Below, piece by piece: positions 24,835 to 31,479 of a stretch of DNA of 46,217 nucleotides. How positions within the stretch are numbered: position 1 is the stretch's first letter; the number at the start of each line of letters is the position of its first letter. The DNA is from Zemynaea arenosa (GTDB lineage: Bacteria; Pseudomonadota; Gammaproteobacteria; Burkholderiales; Burkholderiaceae_D). The notes under the pieces are model-generated. The model was not told where the DNA came from and did not search any database. It saw nothing but the letters and a program-made list of their open reading frames with translations. A program made the translations under genes and the position numbers. The stretch is from positions 1-46,217 of the forward strand of contig NZ_SPVF01000015.1 in NCBI RefSeq assembly GCF_004614185.1. Direction: 5' to 3'.

Positions 24835-25284
24835 ATGACGAACAAGATCTACACGTCTCCCGTGGCCGCGTACGTCGAATTCGACACTTACCGGGCCCTG
24901 GAGACCTACCTTCTCGATGTCCGCCACCCGAGCAATATTCACGTCGTGATCACGCTGGCCGTGCGCGAATGGCTGGCCAACGCCCGCCGTCGCGCCGCCG
25001 ACGCACCGAGCACGAACGTGCGGGGCTATCTTTGGAAGAACCTGTTCCTGCCCGACGGCACCCGCCTGCGCACCGAGGTGGCCGGTACGGTCTGGTACGC
25101 CACCGTGCAGGGAGACCGCCTCATTTGCGACAACGAACCCACCTCGCCACACCGCTTCGCCAATCGTTTCGGCCAGGCCGGGCGCAATGCATGGAAGACG
25201 ATCAGCTTGCTCTTCCCCTACGAAACACAGTGGCGTCCGGCCGCATCTTGCCGGGCTCAACAACCGAACGGCCTCTACGGATAG
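24835..25284 (+). CDS. Small protein with RHH-like N terminus and RAMA/DUF2924-like C terminus
   Basis: This 149-residue protein is not a family I can name. Residues 9-50 (VAAYVEFDTYRALETYLLD, then IHVVITLAVREWLANA) have the strand-helix-helix pattern of ribbon-helix-helix DNA-binding proteins. Residues 64-127 (GYLWKNLFLPDGTRLR, VWYATVQGDRLICDNEPTSP, GRNAWKTISLLFP) resemble RAMA or DUF2924-type modules, thought to contact DNA in restriction and mobile-element proteins. ATG at 24835 was chosen because GAGGAG lies six bases upstream. The in-frame extension to 24727 only translates the repeat array. Repeat arrays flank the gene on both sides, which suggests it binds them and regulates itself. 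A DNA-modification reader or mobile-element role is possible. Confidence 0.75.
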   Translation: MTNKIYTSPVAAYVEFDTYRALETYLLDVRHPSNIHVVITLAVREWLANARRRAADAPSTNVRGYLWKNLFLPDGTRLRTEVAGTVWYATVQGDRLICDNEPTSPHRFANRFGQAGRNAWKTISLLFPYETQWRPAASCRAQQPNGLYG

Positions 25285-25291
25285 GCGCATC

Positions 25292-25328
25292 TTGAACGCA
25301 CTCGGTTGCGCCGCGTTCAAACTCTTTT
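25292..25328 (+). terminator. Hairpin after the repeat-flanked gene, possible terminator
   Basis: TTGAACGC (25292-25299) and GCGTTCAA (25313-25320) form a perfect eight-pair stem with a 13-base loop, followed by ACTCTTTT. It begins eight bases after the stop codon. The T tract is interrupted, so termination is plausible but not certain. Its arms overlap the first two units of the downstream repeat array. Confidence 0.45.
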
Positions 25329-25459
25329 GTCGGGATAAACGCACTCAAAGGCACTCCTGCGCATCTCAAACGCACTCAGAACTTTTCAGAAGCGTCTCGT
25401 TTGCGCGCGAAAGAGTGCGGCTTGATCTCGAAAGAGTGCGAAAGAGTGCAAAAGAGTGC
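25298..25459. repeat. Downstream array of GCACTC/AAAGAGTGC repeats
   Basis: Nine sites are centred near 25300, 25321, 25343, 25353, 25374, 25415, 25436, 25446 and 25456 (the second is degenerate). The first five read GCACTC, the last four AAAGAGTGC. Spacings are 21, 22, 10, 21, 41, 21, 10 and 10 bases. The last three exact nine-mers are tandem with a ten-base period. Together with the stretch to 25594 this fills the 310-base gap between two genes. Beyond the array that stretch holds a GAGGAGG sequence, a possible short reading frame and a TATGAT box at 25562-25567. Confidence 0.85.
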
Positions 25460-25476
25460 GGCCGAGGAGGAAACCG

Positions 25477-25566
25477 TTGTTTTCAAGGTGTCCCCCCCGC
25501 CCGGTCCCCCGAGCGGCCCGGCCGCATCACGATCGCGTGGCAGCGCGGGCCGAAATCTGGCTATGA
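25477..25566 (+). other. Possible short leader reading frame after the downstream array
   Basis: A 29-codon frame begins at TTG (25477), six bases after AGGAGG (25465-25470), and ends at TGA (25564-25566). The peptide is rich in Pro and Arg and resembles nothing known to me. The strong Shine-Dalgarno with a weak start codon could mark a leader peptide or the decayed start of a lost gene; it may also be chance. Confidence 0.2.
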
Positions 25567-25594
25567 TGGCCTCACCGCCACTTCCGGAGCCGCC

Positions 25595-25918
25595 ATGCCG
25601 ATCCAGCCCCAGCAACTCGCCAAGCTGATGCACGAGGTGGAACTCGAAGACCCGATCGATTTCGCCGACCTCCCCTTCCCCGAGCAGGAGCTGCGCGAGC
25701 TGGTGGCCACGCACCTGTGCGAGATGGCCGCGTCGATGGAGAGCTTCAGCACCGAAGACAAGCTCATGACCCTGCTGGCCGTCTCCGCCAAGCTGGTGCT
25801 GGAAAACATGGTGCTAAACGTGCAGCTGCTGCGCCGCCACGGCCAGCCCGTCAGCGACAGCGTCGAGGCCCTGCTCAGCCGCCTGCGCCGCCCCGGCGAA
25901 CCGCCGCCCTCAGCCTGA
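25595..25918 (+). CDS. Small acidic conserved-looking protein of unknown function
   Basis: This 107-residue protein (MPIQPQQLAKLMHEVELEDP...) is mostly helical, with an acidic N-terminal half (FADLPFPEQELRELVATHLC) and an amphipathic helix near 60-85 (LLAVSAKLVLENMVLNVQLL). It has no signal peptide or membrane span and I do not recognise a domain. ATG at 25595 has GGAG six bases upstream. The longer in-frame reading back to 25187 crosses the repeats and the neighbouring gene and is rejected. It lies downstream of the second repeat array, so its expression could be affected by whatever binds there. It precedes the first OmpA gene by 83 bases. Confidence 0.75.
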   Translation: MPIQPQQLAKLMHEVELEDPIDFADLPFPEQELRELVATHLCEMAASMESFSTEDKLMTLLAVSAKLVLENMVLNVQLLRRHGQPVSDSVEALLSRLRRPGEPPPSA

Positions 25919-25950
25919 GCTGCCCCCTGCCGGGGGGCGTTACCCCGGTT

Positions 25951-25992
25951 TGTATGCATGCTAGACTCGCGCCCAGTCTCAACTTGCATACA
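25951..25992 (+). promoter_or_regulatory. Nested inverted repeats just upstream of the first OmpA gene
   Basis: Outer arms TGTATGCA (25951-25958) and TGCATACA (25985-25992) are perfect, and inner arms AGACT (25963-25967) and AGTCT (25975-25979) are also perfect. If transcribed they form a hairpin ending next to the AGGAA Shine-Dalgarno at 25992-25996, which could modulate translation. If not, the outer arms may be a protein-binding site. A GC-only hairpin without T run (25922-25938) lies upstream, after the preceding gene. Confidence 0.5.
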
Positions 25993-26001
25993 GGAAATAT
26001 C

Positions 26002-26841
26002 ATGATTGCGTGGACCCGGCTGCTCGCCGCGCTGACCTTCGCGCTCACTGCCACCCTCGCCCACGCGGGCGACCCGAACGACGTGCCGGGCACCGCCGAT
26101 CACCCGCAGGTGACGCGCTTCCCCAACTTCCATCTCGACACCAGCGCCCAGAGCGACTACAACGAATTCGCTTTTCCGGTGAAGGGCAACCAAACCACCA
26201 CCAAAGGCGGCAAGCACTGGGTGATCGACTACGTGCTGAACGAAGGCGCGCGCGCGCCGAGCCAGGCGGAGCTGGTCAAGAACTACGAGAACGCCTTCAA
26301 GAAAGTCGGCGGCGCGCTGGTGTTTCGCGGCCCCTATGGCAACGAGGCGACCTACCGCCAGCCCATGGACGGCGGCGGCGAGCGCTGGATGCTGCTGCAC
26401 GTGACCAGTGACTTCCGCTATACGGTGACCATCGTCGACGTCGCGCCGATGGAGCAGAAGCTGGAGTTCGACGCGGGCCAGATGGCCGAGGCAATCAAGA
26501 AGAATGGCTTCGTCGCGCTGAACGGCATCCTGTTCGACACCGGCAAGGCGACCATCCAAGGCGAATCGCAGCCGCTGATCGCCGAGATGGTGACGCTGCT
26601 GAAGAACGACCCGTCGCTCAAGCTCACCGTGGTCGGCCACACCGACAACGTGGGCGACAAGAAGGCCAACCTGGACCTGTCGAAGAAGCGCGCGGACAGC
26701 GTGATGAGGGCGCTGGTGGCCGGCGGCATCGACGCCAAGCGCCTCAAGGCCGACGGTAAGGGCGACACCCAGCCCTCGTCCGACAACCGCACCGAGGAAG
26801 GCCGCGCGAAGAACCGCCGCGTGGAACTGGTCAAAGCCTGA
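26002..26841 (+). CDS. OmpA family protein, first of a tandem pair
   Basis: This 279-residue envelope protein has a signal peptide (cleavage after AHA, residue 22), a roughly 150-residue N-terminal region and a C-terminal OmpA domain. The N-terminal part starts GDPNDVPGTADHPQVTRFPN and may be a DUF4892-like module (from memory). The OmpA domain starts near residue 170 and has the peptidoglycan-binding pattern LTVVGHTDNVGD, LSKKRAD and EEGRAKNRRVEL. It should anchor in the periplasm or outer membrane and bind peptidoglycan. ATG at 26002 has AGGAA five bases upstream and starts the signal peptide. Its close paralogue follows after 23 bases, so the two are probably one operon. Confidence 0.93.
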   Translation: MIAWTRLLAALTFALTATLAHAGDPNDVPGTADHPQVTRFPNFHLDTSAQSDYNEFAFPVKGNQTTTKGGKHWVIDYVLNEGARAPSQAELVKNYENAFKKVGGALVFRGPYGNEATYRQPMDGGGERWMLLHVTSDFRYTVTIVDVAPMEQKLEFDAGQMAEAIKKNGFVALNGILFDTGKATIQGESQPLIAEMVTLLKNDPSLKLTVVGHTDNVGDKKANLDLSKKRADSVMRALVAGGIDAKRLKADGKGDTQPSSDNRTEEGRAKNRRVELVKA

Positions 26842-26864
26842 TCGTTATTTTTCCGAGAACCCAC

Positions 26865-27701
26865 ATGATTATCTGGACCAAATGGCTGGCCGCGCTCCTG
26901 CTGGCTTTCGTTTCCGCTTTCGCGCTGGCCGGCGACCCGGCCGACAACGAAGGCACCGTGGAGCACCCGGACATCGCGCGCTTCCCGAACTTCTTCATCG
27001 ATAACAGCCAGCACAATGACTTCAACGAAGTCGCGTTCCCCGTCAAGACGGGCACCGTGACCAAGGGCGGCAAGTTCTGGTTCGTCGACTACATCCTCAA
27101 GGAAGGTGCGCGCCAGCCGAGCACCGTGGAACTGGCCCGCAACTACGAGAATGCCTTCAAGAAGGCCGGTGGCAGCCTTCTGTTTCGCAACGCGGACGGC
27201 GACATGACCTTCCGCCAGCCGCTGCCCGGTGGCGGCGAGCGCTGGATGCTGATGCAGGTGCAAAACGACGGCTTCCGCTACCAGCTCACCATCGTCGACG
27301 TGGCGGCCATGGAGCAGAAGCTGGAGTTCACTTCGACGCAGATGGCCGATGCGATCAGGAAGGATGGCTTCGTGGCGCTGAACGGCATCCTGTTCGACAC
27401 CGGCAAGGCGACCATCCAGGCGGAATCGCAGGCGTTGATCGCTGAGGTGGTGGCCCTGCTGAAGAACGACTCGTCCCTCAAGCTGACGGTGGTCGGCCAC
27501 ACGGATAACGTGGGCGACAAGAAGGCCAACCTGGACCTGTCGAAGAAGCGTGCGGACGCGGTGCTGAAGGCACTTGCGGCCGGCGGCATCGATGCCAGGC
27601 GCCTGAAGGCCGACGGCAAGGGCGACACGCAGCCGGTGGCGGACAACCGCACCGAAGATGGCCGCGCGAAGAACCGCCGCGTGGAGCTGGTCAAGTCCTG
27701 A
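26865..27701 (+). CDS. OmpA family protein, second of a tandem pair
   Basis: This 278-residue paralogue of the preceding gene has the same layout: signal peptide ending SAFALA at residue 22, mature start GDPADNEGTVEHPDIARFPN, then the OmpA domain. The C-terminal 110 residues are nearly identical to those of the first copy (LNGILFDTGKATIQ and VVGHTDNVGDKKANLDLSKK occur in both), while the N-terminal regions have diverged more. This suggests recent duplication, or gene conversion of the OmpA part. A bidirectional terminator follows. Function beyond peptidoglycan anchoring is unknown. Confidence 0.93.
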   Translation: MIIWTKWLAALLLAFVSAFALAGDPADNEGTVEHPDIARFPNFFIDNSQHNDFNEVAFPVKTGTVTKGGKFWFVDYILKEGARQPSTVELARNYENAFKKAGGSLLFRNADGDMTFRQPLPGGGERWMLMQVQNDGFRYQLTIVDVAAMEQKLEFTSTQMADAIRKDGFVALNGILFDTGKATIQAESQALIAEVVALLKNDSSLKLTVVGHTDNVGDKKANLDLSKKRADAVLKALAAGGIDARRLKADGKGDTQPVADNRTEDGRAKNRRVELVKS

Positions 27702-27707
27702 CGTGAC

Positions 27708-27732
27708 AAGGGCCGCGCGCAGGCGGCCCTTT
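27708..27732. terminator. Terminator hairpin between OmpA pair and XrtA operon
   Basis: AAGGGCCGC (27708-27716) pairs perfectly with GCGGCCCTT (27723-27731), loop of six, with a short T tail. It lies just after the second OmpA stop and 39 bases beyond the stop of the convergent deacetylase gene, and could serve both strands. A second, imperfect hairpin (27743-27772) overlaps the deacetylase stop. Confidence 0.65.
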
Positions 27733-27770
27733 GCTGTACGAGGATCAGGCCGCGCGCCGCGGCCTCCTGA

Positions 27771-28742
27771 TCAAACCCGTTCGGCCTCGAACGACAGGTT
27801 GCGCGCCAGCCGCGCCATGAAGCGCAGGCGGTCGCGGTCCCAGGGCGTGAAGCGCGGCAGCTGGAACAGGTCCGTGTTGTCGCTGCGGCCCCAGGCTGTG
27901 GACACGGCAGCCTCGAACCCGAGTTCGCGCGCGAGCGCCACGTGTTCGGGCAGGTAGTCTTGCCGTGGCTTGCCGTTCGGGTAGGCGAACAGGCGCAGGG
28001 GCTGGCCGATCATCGTTTCCAGTTCCGCCTTGCCGGTCGCGATTTCGCGCCGCGCCGCATCGAGCGGCAAGCGGGCCAGGATCGGGTGGTTGACCGTGTG
28101 GCCGCCGATCTCCATGCCGCCCTCGTGCAGCTCGCGCACCTGGGCGGTGGTCATCATCAGATCATCCGGCAGGGCCAGGCCGGTGGATTGCACCAGCCGA
28201 TTGACCTGCTCCAGCCGCTCTTCCATCGGCACATACTTCAGTTGCATGATCAGCGCTGGAACGGCCGCACGCTTCTCTTCGATGGTGCGGGTGGCATGCA
28301 CGGGGTAGCCGAGCGCACTCGCATCGATCTGGTCCGGCGCCGCGCGCACCATTTCGATGATGGTGTCGTTCCACATGCGGCCCCCGTTGAGGAAGCCGGT
28401 GGCGACAAAAAAGGTCGCATGCAGGCCGAGGCGGCGCAGGATGGGCAACGCGTTGGTGGCGTTGTCCGCATAGCCATCATCGAAGGTGATGCACGCCGCG
28501 CGCGGCGGCAGCGTGCCGGCCCGTGCGCGTGCCACGGCCTCCGGCAGCGGCAGCACATTGCAGCAGGCTTTCACCAGCTGCATCTGGCGCTCGAACTCCA
28601 CGCAGTCCACCTCACCGGGGAACAGCGGGTCCGGCTGCGGCAGCACGCGGTGGTAGATCAGGATCGACAGCCCGCGCCGCCCGCCGGGGGACATCAGGCG
28701 CATGGCCGCGCGGCCGAGCAGGTTGAAATCGAACTGGGTCAT
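27771..28742 (-). CDS. Polysaccharide deacetylase family protein, last gene of the XrtA operon
   Basis: This 323-residue NodB-fold enzyme carries TFDDGYADN (catalytic base and metal Asp) near residue 85 and HTVNHP (metal His pair) further on, so the active site looks intact. It likely removes N-acetyl groups from the exopolysaccharide or a precursor. No clear signal peptide is seen, although the start MTQFDFNLLGRAAMRLM is mildly amphipathic. ATG at 28742 overlaps the stop of the ligase gene (ATGA); longer readings lie inside that gene. It is the second deacetylase of the operon and differs from the XrtA-type one at 40816-41673. Confidence 0.9.
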   Translation of the reverse strand: MTQFDFNLLGRAAMRLMSPGGRRGLSILIYHRVLPQPDPLFPGEVDCVEFERQMQLVKACCNVLPLPEAVARARAGTLPPRAACITFDDGYADNATNALPILRRLGLHATFFVATGFLNGGRMWNDTIIEMVRAAPDQIDASALGYPVHATRTIEEKRAAVPALIMQLKYVPMEERLEQVNRLVQSTGLALPDDLMMTTAQVRELHEGGMEIGGHTVNHPILARLPLDAARREIATGKAELETMIGQPLRLFAYPNGKPRQDYLPEHVALARELGFEAAVSTAWGRSDNTDLFQLPRFTPWDRDRLRFMARLARNLSFEAERV

Positions 28743-30109
28743 GAGTGGGCTCTCTTCGGTACGCGGGCCGGTTCCAGCTCCGCCTGCACCGCATCGGGCG
28801 GCAGGGGGAGGTCCGCGCCGAGGGCTGCCGCCTTTGCTGCTGCGGACTTGGCCGCCTTCTCGGCTGCCGCTTTTGCCGCCAGCTCCTTCTTGACCACCTG
28901 CTGGGTCGCCACCAGCGCGCACATGATGTAATACGGGACATCGAAGTACACGAGGCTCAGGAACGCACCCCCGACCGCAAAGCCGAGCAGCCCGACCTGG
29001 CTCATGGTCGACAAATGCACCGCCCATTTGAGGTCCGGATAGGGCTTGGCGTGCTTGATGTTCCAGCTACCCGTGCGCCAGGTGAAGAACCCGAGCAGCA
29101 GGTAGAGACCCAGGCCGACGAAGCCATGCTCGCCCAGTGCCTGGAAATAAATCGAATGCGCCGCGTGGATGTCCTTGGGCTCCGGCGCGTACATCGCAAA
29201 CACGTCCGGCGTGTAGACCTCGAAGCCACCGCCCAGCGGCCGGTCCAGCGCCAGGTTGGTCGCCATCTTCCACGCGTTGATGCGGCCCATGGCGGAAGCA
29301 TCTTCCTCGTAGGTCTTGACGGTGTCGACCCGCTCGAACCATTTACTCGGCATGAACATCAGCATGGCCGGCGCCAGCACCAGGATGGCCAAGCCGGTCT
29401 TGCCCTTGTTGGAGCTCTTCAGCCACAGGAACAAACACATGGCCGCCAGCGCGATGGCCGCACCGCGCGAATATGAGCCGAGGGCGGACAGCGCGCACAG
29501 CGCGGTTGACAGCGCGATGCCGCGCTTGGCCCACTTGTTCTGCACCAGCGAGATACAGTAGATCATCAGCGGGATGATCATGATGAGCGCCAGCGCGATC
29601 TCGTTGTTCCCTTCGATGAAGGTGCCCGCCGGGCCCCAGACCCGATCCCCGCCGCCGCTGCGGATGGTGAAGATGCCGCCCTTGACGCCGTAGTAGGCCA
29701 GCGAGAACACCGTGCAGCCGATCACCGCGTTGATGTGCTCTTTTTCCTTCATGAGCATCAGCACCACCAGCGTCATGCCGAAAATCTTCATGACCTTGAC
29801 CCACTGGTCGTAGCCCGCCTCCGGGTGGATCGCCGCGATGGCGGTGATGCACATCCACAGCATGAAGGCGAGGAAGGTGCCGGTGACGGGCGTGAGCGGC
29901 AGCTTCTTGGGCCCCTTGTGGGTGACCAGGGCCAGCACCGCGACCCCGCTGATGATGGCCGCGAAGGGGAACGAGCGCGCCCAGCCCCAGCCCTGCGAGT
30001 GCAGGTTCATCACGCTAATCCACACCCACATCACCGCACCGAAGTACGGCTTCTTGAAGATATACGGCAGCGACCCGAAGACCAGCAGCGCGACGAGTAT
30101 GTCCCTCAT
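28739..30109 (-). CDS. O-antigen ligase-like protein, XrtA-associated O-glycosylation ligase
   Basis: This 456-residue polytopic inner-membrane protein opens MRDILVALLVFGSLPYIFKK and has about ten hydrophobic segments, with a periplasmic Wzy_C-type loop (GNNEIALALIMIIP region and the following segments). It matches the putative O-glycosylation ligase family linked to exosortase A (TIGR03097 type, recognised from memory). It may polymerise or ligate the glycan to protein or lipid. The last 55 residues form an unusual Ala/Lys-rich cytoplasmic tail (KAAAEKAAKSAAAKAAALGA). It overlaps both neighbours by four bases, so translation is coupled. Confidence 0.9.
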   Translation of the reverse strand: MRDILVALLVFGSLPYIFKKPYFGAVMWVWISVMNLHSQGWGWARSFPFAAIISGVAVLALVTHKGPKKLPLTPVTGTFLAFMLWMCITAIAAIHPEAGYDQWVKVMKIFGMTLVVLMLMKEKEHINAVIGCTVFSLAYYGVKGGIFTIRSGGGDRVWGPAGTFIEGNNEIALALIMIIPLMIYCISLVQNKWAKRGIALSTALCALSALGSYSRGAAIALAAMCLFLWLKSSNKGKTGLAILVLAPAMLMFMPSKWFERVDTVKTYEEDASAMGRINAWKMATNLALDRPLGGGFEVYTPDVFAMYAPEPKDIHAAHSIYFQALGEHGFVGLGLYLLLGFFTWRTGSWNIKHAKPYPDLKWAVHLSTMSQVGLLGFAVGGAFLSLVYFDVPYYIMCALVATQQVVKKELAAKAAAEKAAKSAAAKAAALGADLPLPPDAVQAELEPARVPKRAHS

Positions 30110-31479
30110 GCCCGGCTATCCACCTTGCTGATCACGTAGCGGAACTTGCCTGACTTCTCGGGCAGGATCTCCGGCACCTGCTCGACCTCGATCTCCACTT
30201 CGGCACCAAGGCGGGCGCGGAAGCCCTTGACGATCTGCGCGCGGATGGCGTCGTCCAGTGGCTGTTCCAGCACCACCTGCACCCGCGTCAGGTCCAGCGA
30301 CTCCTGCACGATCTTGAAGGACTTCACGACCGGCATGTCGCGCAGGATGTACACCAGCGCCAGGCCATGCATCACCGTGCCGTCGCGCGCGACCAGGAAG
30401 TCGGTGCTGCGGCCCTGGATCTCCTTCAGCAGCGGCAGCCCGCGGCCACAGGCGCACTGCTCGGAACCCAACACCCCGATGTCGCCGGTGCGGTAGCGGA
30501 TGAAGGGGAAGTCGCCGGTGGCCAGGTGGGTCACCACGATCTCGCCCGCCTCGCCGGGCGCCACGGGCTGGCCCTGCTGGTCGAGCGTCTCGACGATGAT
30601 GTCTTCCGCCGTGATGTGCATGCTCCCGGCCGGGCATTGGTGGGCGATGAAGCCCGCATCGCGCCCGCCGTAGCCGTTGGCCACCGGGCAGCCGAAGGTG
30701 CGTTCGATCTGGGCGCGCTGCTCGTCGTACAGCTTTTCGGAGGTGACGAAGGCCACGCGGATACCCAGGTCGTCCATGCGCTGGCCGCGCGCCTCGGCAT
30801 GCCGCGCGATGTGGGACAGCGCGGACGGATAGCCGAACAGCATGCGGGGCTTGCGCTCGCGGATGCGGGCCACGAAAGAATCCAGCTTCGCTTCCGACAT
30901 CTCGAAGGCAGGGAGCAGCTCGGTGCGCAGCAGCGTGTCGCGCACGGCGCGCATGCGGTCCTGCGCACCCAGTTCGATGGGCGAGCCCCAGACCACGATC
31001 TCGCGGTCGCCGATGTCCACATCCCACCAGCGGGTGGCGCGCCACTTGGCCGCCACGTCATGGCTGACGCGCTCCTTGCCGATGTAGAAGATCAGCGGCT
31101 CGCCGCTGGAGCCGCCGGTGTTGAAGCGCGCCAGCGTGCCTGCGTCTTCGGCGCGGATGCCGTCGCTGTGGGCGCGGATCGTGGGCTTGTCCAGCAGCGG
31201 CAGGCGCTCCAGGTCCTTGAGCGAGGTGATGGCCGCCGGGTCGAAGCCGATGCGCTGGAAGGTATCGCGGTAGTACGGCGACTTGGACCCGGCCCGCACC
31301 AGCAGCGCGCGCAGGCGTTCCAGCTGCAGGGCGCGCAGGCGTTCGGGGGACCAGTACTGGGTCTCCTCCATGCGCTTGCGCACCGCCACCGTGCGGTGCT
31401 TCTTGAGCAGTTCGTGGACCGGGAACAGCAGCCCGGAAATCAGGGCGGTGTAGGGTCCAGGGGTCAGGTTCTTCGTCAT
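30106..31479 (-). CDS. CapK/phenylacetate-CoA ligase-like AMP-forming enzyme
   Basis: This 457-residue protein resembles the CapK group of adenylate-forming enzymes found in capsule and exopolysaccharide loci. The ATP-binding stretch is NTGGSSGEPLIFYIGKER (about residue 117); YGGRDAGFIAHQC and IRYRTGDIG are later conserved parts. It presumably activates or transfers an acyl group to the glycan, but the substrate is unknown. No membrane segment is apparent. ATGA overlaps join it to the glycosyltransferase upstream and the ligase downstream. Confidence 0.88.
   Translation of the reverse strand: MTKNLTPGPYTALISGLLFPVHELLKKHRTVAVRKRMEETQYWSPERLRALQLERLRALLVRAGSKSPYYRDTFQRIGFDPAAITSLKDLERLPLLDKPTIRAHSDGIRAEDAGTLARFNTGGSSGEPLIFYIGKERVSHDVAAKWRATRWWDVDIGDREIVVWGSPIELGAQDRMRAVRDTLLRTELLPAFEMSEAKLDSFVARIRERKPRMLFGYPSALSHIARHAEARGQRMDDLGIRVAFVTSEKLYDEQRAQIERTFGCPVANGYGGRDAGFIAHQCPAGSMHITAEDIIVETLDQQGQPVAPGEAGEIVVTHLATGDFPFIRYRTGDIGVLGSEQCACGRGLPLLKEIQGRSTDFLVARDGTVMHGLALVYILRDMPVVKSFKIVQESLDLTRVQVVLEQPLDDAIRAQIVKGFRARLGAEVEIEVEQVPEILPEKSGKFRYVISKVDSRA

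Noticed and set aside
24678..25459. CRISPR array
   Set aside because: Repeats are only 9-10 bases, occur in both orientations and have no uniform spacers.
24678..25459. Plasmid-type replication origin (iterons)
   Set aside because: The phased short repeats could suggest it, but there is no Rep-family initiator, AT-rich unwinding region or DnaA box that I can see, and the surroundings look chromosomal. Kept only as an alternative.
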